Source: Panaeolus papilionaceus (Eukaryota; Basidiomycota; Agaricomycetes; Agaricales). From it: DNA of 64,000 nt. A program made the translations under genes and the position numbers. The notes under the pieces were generated by a model, which saw only the letters and a program-made list of their open reading frames with translations, made no database searches and had not been told where the DNA came from. Positions 46,822-57,210 of the stretch are shown in pieces. Within the stretch, counting starts at the first letter, position 1. Every line of letters begins with the position of its first letter. The stretch covers positions 1,736,001-1,800,000 of the forward strand of contig JADNRZ010000004.1 of assembly GCA_015501605.1 (NCBI GenBank), read 5' to 3'.

Positions 46822-49356
46822 ATGATCTCTTCTCTCAAAATCTGGATCAGCATCGCCGTGCTCGCTTCCCCAGCTCTAGCTGCAGGACCACCCGGACCTC
46901 CAGGCCCCCCGCCGCCAGGAAACCCTCTTCCTCTACCAACCCCCAATGAGTGGGCAGCTCTAAACGCCACTGTTCAAGGCAGACTTGGCGTCGGTCAACC
47001 TTGGCCAAAGCCCTGCTACTCAATGTATAACGGCAACCTGGTTGCTCCCGACCCTACTGAGTGTCAATTTGTTCAAAACAACTACTTCAACCACCATGGT
47101 TCGTTTATTTTGTGACTCGTTCCGCAGCGCATTCTCTAACATCCCATTTTTCTTCAGTCGAACGTCATGATGCATATGGTGGCTTTAGTGCTGTCCAATT
47201 CGAAACCTGTATGGCAACTGGAGACAAGTGTGACTTAGACTGGACAAACTCAACCAACCCTCTGGCGTTTGCCCCTCCCTCTGAGTGTAAACAAGGAAGT
47301 ATTCCTCCCTTCTACGTAGGTTTTTCGCATCATTCTCTGACCATCGCAATGCGCTCAATGGATTACTCTACCTCCAGATCGATGTCAGAAATAAGAACGA
47401 CGTCGTTGCTGGATACAAGTTTGCTAAGAAGCATGGCCTTCCAATTGCCATCAAGAACACTGGAGTACGTCGTTGTACTGATGATACTTCTGTATAGGCA
47501 ACTGACTATCATTTGTAGCACGACTTCCAAGGCCGCAGCTCTGCTCCTGGAGCTTTGGGCTTCTGGGTACGTACTATTTCACCTCATCCTTGAAATAACC
47601 CTGGCTTACACGAGCTCGATTAGATGCACAACCTCAAATACGTAAGACATCCTCGACTTGTAGTTGGACTGAACACCTGCTCACGCTTATCATACAGATG
47701 AACTTGGTCAAGAACTTCAAGCCCGAAGGTTGCAACAACCTACAAGCTGTTCCCGCACTCACCTTCGGAGTATGGCACTTGCTCGCTTTTGCGTTCTCTT
47801 TAGACTGATTGCACTTTCTTAGGCTGGCGAACAATTCCAGGAAATTTACAGCTTCGCTGACCAGAATGGTTATCAGTTCGTCGGTGGTTCCGATCAGTCT
47901 GTCGGTGCTGCTGGAGGATGGGGCCAGGTGCGTTCTGCCTCGAAGGTTATCGATAATCCTTGCTCACAATTCATTAGGGTGGTGGCCACTCTTCCATGTC
48001 CCCTACTTATGGTCTTGGTGCTGATCTCACTGTGAGTTCATCCATTAGATAACTTGGACGCACTGTATAACAACAATGCTCTGTAGCTTCAATACAAAAT
48101 CGTCACCCCAGACGGTGTGTTCCGTGTGGCAAATGCTTGCCAGAACAAGGATCTCTTCTGGGCTCTCCGAGGAGGAGGTGGAGGTACTTTCGGTGTCGTT
48201 CTCGAGGCTTCATTCAAGGTGCTCCCCCGCGAATCATTCCGAGTGTAAGTTCATGCACCCTTCAGTTATATTGCACCTCCAATCTCATATTATCACAGTG
48301 CTAACATCAACTGGCCACCTGGCGAAGAGAACTTCAGCAAGGTCCTGGATATCTACCTCCGCGATGCCATTAAGCTTGCTAACAACGGTTGGGGAGGTTA
48401 TATGACGGTGGGTGATTTTATCCATCTATTTCGGAACATTTTGCTCAGAGCCCATACAGCCTGACGTTGGAAACCTCATCCTCACTACGCCCAAGGTCAA
48501 CATGCAAACTGCCTCACAAGACGTCCAAGACCTCCTTGCTCTGACCACTTCCTTCGGCGGAAACTCCACAATCTCTGAAATTCCTTCTTACCTGACCTGG
48601 TTCCAAGGATGGGTTCAGGGAACCAACGGTGTTCAAGATGTGGGCTTCCTCTTTACGACGATTCTGACTTAAACTGACTCTTCGAATAGTCTATCGGTCT
48701 ACCCATTGCCATCACCTCTCGCATGATCCCCGCCAAGAACCACAAGACCGCCGCATCTCGTGCTGCCCTCAAGACCGCCCTCCTCGAAGCTTTCAAGCAC
48801 GCCTTCTTCTACCAATTCCACATCACCGCTCCTTATAACTTCAAGGGAACCAGTATCGCCGATACCAGTGTTCACCCTTCGTGGAGAGATGTCCTCTATC
48901 AAGTTATCCTCGTCAACACCTGGGGATGGAACGAGTCTCTCGCTGACAGGAAAGCTGCTTATGCTTCCTCGACCCAGGCTGCCGACATTCTTCGCAAGGC
49001 TACCCCAGAAGGTTTTGCTTACCACGTACGACTTTTCGCTATTCCCAATCTAAACCCACACTGACTGCTTTATTTATATCAGAATGAGGCCGATATCCAT
49101 GAGCCCAACCACCAGAGTGAGCAGTGTTTATTTTCGTTGCCAGACATGCCAAACCGACAACTTTCTTAGCTTCTTTCTGGGGCAAGAACTACAAGCGTCT
49201 TGAGCAAATCAAGAACAAGTACGATCCTCAGGGTCTCCTCGACTGCTGGCACTGTGGTAAGTGGCTTTTCGCTTTACTAAGAGGTGCAAACGTCTAATTA
49301 AACCCATAGTCGGCTGGAAGGGCGCCGACAAGCCCCGATTCCGCTGCTACATTTAA
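46822..49356 (+). CDS. Secreted FAD-binding (PCMH/BBE) oxidase, paralogue 3
   Basis: Fifteen exons could be placed with canonical borders (46822-47098, 47158-47315, 47378-47464, 47519-47566, 47624-47641, 47698-47769, 47823-47927, 47978-48031, 48087-48244, 48299-48407, 48460-48639, 48690-49025, 49083-49116, 49170-49256, 49310-49356), total 1,770 nt = 589 residues. The signal peptide ([20 protein letters not shown]) precedes a Gly/Pro-rich stretch [32 protein letters not shown] holds the flavin-linking His; [20 protein letters not shown] and [17 protein letters not shown] bind FAD. The BBE end has [11 protein letters not shown] and [16 protein letters not shown]. No Cys lies in the [14 protein letters not shown] segment, so a mono-covalent flavin is expected. 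It is inverted and 33 kb from the tandem pair, and more divergent. Substrate unknown. Confidence 0.93.
47624..47641 (+). other. 18-nt microexon of FAD oxidase 3
   Basis: TAG precedes ATGCACAACCTCAAATAC and GTAAGA follows. It encodes MHNLKY. Without it the spliced total would still be in frame, so its reality rests on the paralogue comparison and on splice-site quality. Confidence 0.8.
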
Positions 49357-50044
49357 AATAACAACAACTGTCTCTCATTAAATTCCCCAACTATTAACTT
49401 GAACCTTCCTTCTGGCACTTTTTTTATTTATAGCGCCATTCTTTTCATTGTTTATAAAAGCTATTATTTATTCTTCCTCATAGCCTACTAATAGATGCAC
49501 ACTACTATGTTTGTGGTATATAAATGGCATTTACAATAATATTTTAATGTTGATTACATACTTCTACTTTGACCGATTTTTACGGACAAGTGAAACTTAT
49601 TGAGATTTGATCCAGCTACATACTTTGCGACTTCTTGTCGATCTCTTGGTCGAATACATGAACACGGTAATCATGATGTTTAGCATCTTCTTTTGCATTC
49701 GAAGGGACCACTTAATTGACAATCAAATGGAGCATGACAATACGTCAGAGAGATGGCACCGAGTTCAGATTCAATGTTCGACTGATACCAATTGCGGATA
49801 ATCTCTGGAGAACATGTTATTATAGAATAAGATCATAAAGAGCGTAGTGGTAAGTACATCGAGATTGGTATACTAGAAAACGGGGTAGACATTCATAACC
49901 TTTCGTAACAAGATAGGGGACAGAAAAAAAAGAAAAAAGTGATGAACGATAAAAATGCGAGGTATATGCAGCAGAAATGCGATACGGATGCGACGATAAA
50001 GCGACCATGTTCAGAAATGATGCACTCTACGGGGTATACTATAA
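49357..50044. other. Convergent 3' flanks, AT-rich
   Basis: Between the stop of FAD oxidase 3 and the stop of the coiled-coil gene. Strongly AT-rich after 49370, as expected for 3' UTR and termination regions. No gene is seen. Confidence 0.55.
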
Positions 50045-52733
50045 CTAAGCAGAAGGAGGAGTGATGATCACACGGCTCAGCACGACCTGTGGTTTCAGCA
50101 CAGATACAATAGTCCATTCAGTCGATGTGCTTGTAGCAGCTGGAGGAAGACTCTGTTGTAACCCAATACCACAGGTGCCAAGTACAATATCAGCATGTGC
50201 AGCGCTGGGGGGTGTTATTGAGCTCCCACTCCGTGTGTCTGAGTGAGCTTCGATCATCCATTTGTGTTGGAATGGCATAGAAGGGGTAACAACGACGGTC
50301 TCGAGGTACCCACATATGTCATGTTCGGCGAGGGCTGTGCGGATCTCGTATGCGGATTTGACGAGGGCGGTGAGTCTGGCTGTCAGTGTCGCTTGATATG
50401 ACGATTTGACGCGCTGGCCGCCGACAGAGAGGACGAGGGTGAGGTCTGAGATGATGTCCTTGACCCAATCTGGGAAGTTGACAGGCGAGGCATCAGATCG
50501 ATGAGTTTGAACGACGGTGAGGTATTTGCCGCATGTGGGGGAGGCACGAGAGGTGTCTGTGAGATTTCAAAAAGATTAAAACGCGTCATATATAACGAGT
50601 TGGTTATCACTTACAAGCAGAGGTAGGAGGCTTTGCTGATAACTCGATGAGAAGGTCGGAGAAGGATTTGGTGTTGGGATAATAAGCATCAATGATCGAA
50701 GAACACCAGTTAACGATGAAGATTTCCAGCACAACTTGGAGCATAAGAGCATTAGCACCGGTCATGCGTTGATACTTCTTGCCTTCCAGTATATCTGTCA
50801 ACTGCGGGCCTAACACCTTCTGAGCACGAGGTCGACCGACAGAACTATCGAGGGGGTCTCGCTCCATTTGTTCCACCAGTATCGAAGACGTTTGCAGAAT
50901 CTCTTCGTTAAGAGTCTTCACAGCTGTCACAAGCTCAGCAGCGGGAGAAGTGTTGGCCATCTTGCCTCTTCGCTTGATCTGTGTACCCAGAACATTTTGA
51001 CGGGTCTCAAATTGCTGACGAGTAACATTGTCCAAGCACCGTATTCGCTTATCGGTACTAACAACTTGGTTCTTCATAGCATCTAACTGCGCCTGCCATC
51101 CATCCTTCTCCTTCTTGAGGGATTTCAAAGACGAGGTGACGTCCTTGAGTTCGGTCTTGAGTTTGAGAATGGACTGGGTAAGTGACTTGTTATCCGCAGC
51201 GAGCTTCTCGTTGTCGTCGAGCTGAAGACGCATAGCCTCCACGAGGCGTTCCTTCTCTCGCTTCTGGCGAAGAGCCAAACGCTCATTATCAGCCTTGACG
51301 GCGCTGAGCTCTGCCAATGTGCGATCCAGCACGTCCTGGAGGGCTTTTTGCGCCTGCTTCTCCCTCTCTAGGTCGGCGTGCGTAGGCGATGGGATGAGAA
51401 GAGATGGACTAGGCAGAGACTCGGGGGTCATGGGGGACTGTTGTTCGTTAGATTGCTGTCTTGTGGGCTTGGCCGGATGGTAACGCCGACCATGTGCAGG
51501 GTCAATGGATGGGGGTTCATGCTGTCGTTTTGAACTGCTGGAGTGCACATCTGTGCGCCCCTTGCGATGGCCAAACTCATCAGCGTCGGGAGTCGGAAGC
51601 CCAGTTGCGGGGAAGGTTGACGATGCTACTGGATTTCGAGACTGTTCTGACTGGGCCCGAGGATGCTGTAATTCTCCAGAAGCCTCCATGCGTCTGCGTC
51701 TCGCTAGTTCAGCGATGCGGCTAGCTGTTCCTGGATCGACGCCGAATATGCTTCTGGGAGTGGGTGGAGGTGACTGGGCCGGAGTGGGCAGTGGATTGCG
51801 GCGAGTGAAGGATTGCTGCAAGGGTGTAGATGGTTGAGGTTTGAAAGATTCATCGTCGATGGGTGTAGGAGGCAGCCTAGGAGATTTGAGGGGAACGTCT
51901 GGAGCCGGTGTAGGTGGTGTGATGTCGATGTAAGGTGGGTCAGGTGGTAAAGAAACGGGGGCAGACGATTTCTCTACAGGTTGAACGACAATGGGGTCAA
52001 ATTGACCCGCAGCTTGCAGATCGATGATATTGTCAAGAAATGATCCAAAGCCAGCTGGGTTGCGTGGTCTTCGAGGTTTTCTTTTTTCCTCCACGTAGTC
52101 GGCAACAGGCTCTGGTGTCGGTTCAGCCTGCTTATCAGGTACGGCGGGTGGAAGGTCTTCCTCTGCGGGTAACTTCTCTCGTTCTTCTTCGGCTTCAGGT
52201 GGATTCTCTTTGTTGTGCTCCACGAAGCTCTTCACCTCAACATCTTCAACTATCAGCTCTGTGTCTTCCACCGCTTCCATGACCTCTACTTCTTCCACTG
52301 GATCTGCTGTAGCAGCCGCAGCTGGTGATGTGAGATGAGGATCAAGCTCGAACGCGCCAGGGAACTGAGGATCCGACTCCTTGTGCCGAAGAGGCATAAA
52401 ATCCTCTTCCACATAGTCGAGTGTTTCTTCTTGCTGCGGTTCTGGAGGGATATCTGGGAGAAATTTGGACGTTTCTATGGTAGGTTGAAGTGTGGGGTAT
52501 GCAGAGATTTTATTCCTGGAGGACGATGACCCAAACGTTTCACCGGGATCCCTAGAGTAACGTTTCAAAGATGGGAGAGATCTCTGTAGCGGGTCTTTGG
52601 AGGCTGCCAAATCAGCAGGGTGGATGTATTCTAAGGACTCCTCAGACACGTCGAAATATGCAGGCATCTGCGCATGTCTCCGAGACTTTTTGTCTTTTGA
52701 CTGACTGGTTCCAGTCAAACGTCGAAAAAACAT
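50045..52733 (-). CDS. Large coiled-coil, proline-rich protein of unknown function
   Basis: Two exons, 52733-50615 and 50556-50045, separated by a 58-bp GTAAGT...CAG intron; 2,631 nt = 876 residues. Residues 1-430 are disordered: acidic blocks (EEVEVMEAVEDTEL), Pro-rich segments and SP/TP sites (PPTPRSIFGVDPGTASRIAELARRR in two pieces around residue 325). Residues about 445-580 form a long coiled coil (ALQDVLDRTLAELSAVKADN, LTQSILKLKTELKDVTSSL). The C-terminal 300 residues are folded and helical (YQRMTGANALMLQVVLEIF, SDLLIELSAKPPTSA), ending in exon 2 with a hydrophobic stretch. The architecture suggests a cytoskeletal, septation or polarity scaffold, but I recognise no named domain. Confidence 0.85.
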
Positions 52734-53611
52734 CTTTACTGGCTTCTTTGTTCGGGTGTGTTAGGGCGAGGACATGAGGTAGGATGGCAAGGTTGTAGAT
52801 TGGATTTGACGCCCAGTGCGCCGACTTGCCATGCCGCAAACCATCGTTGCTACACAGCCATTTCGGTTTCGGAATTTGGCTGTGTTCCCAGGTCAACTTA
52901 ATGTGAGCTGTCAGCAATGCAATCACATTTTAATCCGATACCTACGAGATATAGTTTAAAATGGGTGCATAATTTTCGGAGCTTCGAAGAGATATTCCAA
53001 TTATTCTGCAAATATTTAAGCACGAGACGAGGAATTGCATATAGTAGAAATTATCGAACCTCAGAAATCTGCAAGTTGACATACATAGCCCCTTGGATGG
53101 GAAAATTTAGGCAAGGCAGCCAGGCACGTGTAGCTTCATCGATTCAATTGGGTGCTCCCTATCTGATAAGACGAGGATTAAAATAGCAACGTCATAGTAA
53201 ACACCACAGAACAACAATCGAGTTAAGATAGTCGTCGAGAATTGACGGAGAAGGGTGGTCGCATTGTGTAGCATGGCGTCGAGCATCTCTCAAAGCTCTG
53301 TGTTGCTGAGGTCAAACTTTCTCACGAACTGCAAGGCCAGTGTGTGTCGCAGGAAAGACCTCACATTCACTTCGTAAGGCCTCGGAATTTCCACCGTCTG
53401 GCTATGCGGATTCCAGCTGCAAATATCTTAAAATAGTGGGTATGCTTAGCCTTACTTGCTGCATGCATCGGAGGATTGTTCGAAGTGGTGACACACACCA
53501 TGCAGTGGGTAGAACACAGCCATTCCAAACATAATCCTGTTCCTTCTTCCATCCTAGCTGCCTCTCTTTTAACCACCACCATCCGTTTCACAACGCAGAA
53601 TCCTCACATTA
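52734..53611. other. Divergent promoter region
   Basis: Between the start of the coiled-coil gene (reading left) and NACHT gene 1 (reading right). The last 120 bp before 53612 resemble the sequence before NACHT gene 2 (a CCATT(C/A)CAAA block, CCTCTCTTTT and ACCACC near the ATG), so the promoter was copied together with the gene. No other gene is seen. Confidence 0.6.
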
Positions 53612-56311
53612 ATGGCAGTCCAAGCATCAGGAACAGGGTCTGGTACGAAGCTGCTCATCACTGGAGGGAGTCATACATTTCAATTTTCGAATGAGACACC
53701 GACTAGTGTTGGCACTAGTGGTAGGGCATTTATCACTTCAGGTCGTAAAGATTTTTTACTGATGATGGTCCAACAGGATACTCAGCAGCATTGGAGAGAC
53801 TGTTGAACCACATCTGCGAACAGGCATTTCACAATTCTGATGAATGCGATGAAATCAAATGCCACCCCGGTACGCGTACCGCAATCCTCAAAACACTATT
53901 CGATTTCGCAAACGACACTGAACACCCGTTCATAACGTGGTTGAACGGACCAGCTGGCGCAGGCAAAACAGCAATCGCGCACTCGTTAGCTGAGCAGTGC
54001 GAAGAAGCAGGCATCCTCGCTGCGTGTTTCTTCTTCTGGAGGACCGACCCAGGCAGAAGTGACGAAAAACGATTGATTTCGACATTGGCATACCAACTCT
54101 GCTTGACCATTCCCCCGCTCCGACCATTCATTGAACAGAAGATCGCCGATGACCCTGCGATCTTCTCCAAGACACTCAAACGCCAGCTTTATGCGCTTAT
54201 CCTCGCACCACTGCAGCAAATGCGAGAATCCCATCCTACCTTCGTCGTCCAGACTTCCGCTCGACTGATCATCATCGATGGTCTTGATGAATGTGGCGGT
54301 TTAAACGCAGATCGCATTGATCGCCAAGGACGGGTTTTGGAGATACTCCGCCAGCTTGCCTCTCATCAGGAGGTCTTCCCGTTCCGGGTATTGATCATTA
54401 GCCGTACAGAGGCACATATTCGTCGACGCTTCGATGAACCAAGCCTTCAGTCCCTCACCCGTCCCCTCATACTTGACTATTCTTTTACCCCTGAACAAGA
54501 CATCCTCGTTTATGTCACTCATGAATTCCTCTGGATTGTCGGACATCATCCATATGGGCGCTTCCTGCCTTCTGGCTGGCCTGGGAACCAAATCATCCGA
54601 AGTATAGTTGACAAGTCATCAGGGCAGTTTTTTTATGCCGTTACAGTGATGAAATTTATTCGTTCAGAGCTCCACCAACCAGATACACGCCTCTCGCTCA
54701 TGCTGGTCCCCGGGAACAACACTGACAACTCTGCGTCAGTATCACATTTCGCTCCTATTGATAATCTCTACCGGCAGATCTTCTGCTGTGCGATAGACCC
54801 ATCTGCTGTACTCAAACTACTGGCATTCCACCTGGTGCACTCTATACCATTCCGATGGCATATAACCCTCCAAGTCAGTATCGCTTTGCCAACGCTGCTT
54901 GCCTTTGCTCGTGGAGTCGGGGTGAAGTACTACAACCCGCCGGACTTGACAATGGAATCTTTCGAGAAGTTTCTGAAGCTCGATCCTGGGGTTATTACCC
55001 ACTCCGCATCCCATTTTGAATCTCTGTTCCGAGTGTCGTCAGCTTTTACTATCGCTTCTAAACAGCCATATGAGCGTTTTGTAAATTTCCATCATGCATC
55101 GTTCACCGACTTCCTTCTCGATAAGGCGAGATCCCAGGAATGGTTCATTGACTTAAACGAACACTCAATAGCATTTGCGATGGCACATTTGGCAGAGTTA
55201 GAGAACACAGAAACAGGTAAGCTATCTTGTGGATGGGCTTTATGGCGTCACTATGGCGTCTATCGGTGGCTGACACGTATATCAGAACCAACAGCCAGGA
55301 AAACTTGGTTCATCATGTTCTGTGCAGCACTTCGACGCTCACCCCGAACACCCGACCTAGACTCTGTGCTATCAGACAAGTGGCTGCGACCGTCACAGTA
55401 CAGCCCTGGCCGTCGTCTTTTTGAGGGTTGTGGCCTGCAAGTCACAGATTATTTGTTCATTTTTGAAGATTCGGCTTCCCAGTATTACGTGAGTCGTTTA
55501 AATCCAAATTGCACTCCTAATATTAGTGCTTAACTATAATATTAGAGAAACACCAACATGACACCCACCGTGATACGCAGGAGCATTTTGACTGACATCC
55601 TAACCATTATGGAGCCCATAATCCAAGCATACCGATCCAATCCTATTCTCTTTGCCCTTTTCTTGTATAGCTTGCATAACCGATTTGAGGGCATACTTGA
55701 CATCCCCTCATCATATCACTTCCTTCGGGACAATTCGGTACAACGGTGGTTTGTTCGTTATATTCAGTCCACGCCCCTCCTGGCAGAAGTCGATTGCAAT
55801 GCCCTACAACTCACACACCATATGAAAGCAGATGGCGAGGGATACCTGTATAAATCACATCCTCTGACGGAAAACAAGTTCTGGCTGTACACCTGCTCAA
55901 ACGCGCTTGTGGACAATGGAATTTATGTGCCTCCAGACGATGATCTCCTGAAGCAGTCCACAATACTTATTCTGGAGATCTTTTTGCGAGAAGTCAGATC
56001 TTTTCGTGTCAGCCTGCCCGCCCCACGCCCACGGATTATACAGTTGAGTTTTTGTTATAACTTTATATGCCACATAATGACATTGCTACCTGACCATTCA
56101 TAGCGATCGGAACCTTATTTTTTTAAACTACCTGTCTCCTTCAGAACAGGTTGCCGAGCTTTTAGAGCTCGCTCAGTCTGGTATAGAGTCGGATGATCGT
56201 CAAATACGTCCAGAGGATACAAATGTCGCGCGATATCTCGCAAAGTGTTCCCATCTTCCACGGTCAGGACTGCCGCAAAATGCATTTACTGAGCTAGAGG
56301 TCTGTCTTTAA
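53612..56311 (+). CDS. NACHT-domain NLR-like protein, copy 1
   Basis: Five exons: 53612-53720, 53777-55216, 55286-55488, 55546-56042 and 56104-56311; 2,457 nt = 818 residues in frame. NACHT proteins are STAND ATPases that oligomerise on a trigger; fungal members act in self/non-self recognition and cell death. Exon 1 encodes a 36-residue Gly/Thr/Ser-rich lead with LLITGGSHTFQFSN. Exon 2 starts TSGYSAALERLLNHICEQAFHNS, then Walker A GPAGAGKTAIA, a helix with FFFWRTDPGRSDEKRLISTL, Walker B LIIIDGLDECGG and sensor VLIISRTEAHIRRRF. Later parts are helical (FHHASFTDFLL, SDKWLRPSQY) with no WD40, ankyrin or TPR repeats, so the usual sensor repeats are missing. Intron 55217-55285 is 69 bp without a stop, so retention would keep the frame. 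Confidence 0.88.
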
Positions 56312-57210
56312 CAATAAATCAACCATTAATTCACTTCAAGTTTCTGACTCCCATTGCCATTCTAGCTTAATACATATGCAGAGATGCAGATCTCGACGTT
56401 CCAGACCTAGGAGGCGGAAGGGTTCATTCTTTGACTCACAAGAGGGCTTGGGGGGGTGCAACAATAATTTCGATTTTAAGCACCTACGATATTCTAGGTG
56501 AACATCGCGCAGCAACACTCAATATCATGATGTGTACTGTTGGACGACATCTGGACGTTACATGCCAGCACAACTTGCAACATTCAAGTACAAGGGAATT
56601 GTAATGTTTAGCCATTTGCTACGCAACAAATTAGAATTCCATCTCAATTGAGAGTGTCCTATCCATTGGGAGACGGTAAATTTCTGCGTAGTTTGAGGTG
56701 TCCCGAATGCGTCCCGAACCCGAGCCTCACAACGAATAACATAGCGACTTATAACCCTCCAGTGGATCCGCTATTCTAACAAATCCCTCGACTCGAAGTG
56801 CTTCCTGGTGGAGTAAATTTACAGGTATCCAAGTTGAGGAAAGGAGGGAGAACTCTGCCAAACAAGAACGCTGCAATGGGGAAGAGTTACACAAAATCAT
56901 AATATTCCAGACAAATTATGAGGTAGTGTAATCAGAGGGTATTTGATAGTTCAATGTTATAATCTCCGACACATTGCAGTCGGTTGTCAGCCCACTCCTA
57001 AGGGTGTTACCCTCCTGCCAGTACCTGATATTATATTCTGGCCGCACAGACCTTAAAATGGCGCGTGTGATTAGGCTCACTGCAAACAAAAAACCGTTCG
57101 AAAACCAGTGACATACACCATATAGCTGCAGTAGGACACGGCCATTACAAATGCCTTCTTGTTCCTCCCTCTCTTTTGTAACCACCGCCATCTGCGGAAT
57201 CTTCGCGGTA
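56312..57210. other. Spacer between NACHT genes, with duplicated promoter
   Basis: About 0.9 kb. The part just before 57211 is related to the sequence before NACHT gene 1. No gene is seen; an open minus-strand frame (56916-57260) merely overlaps the start of copy 2. Confidence 0.55.
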
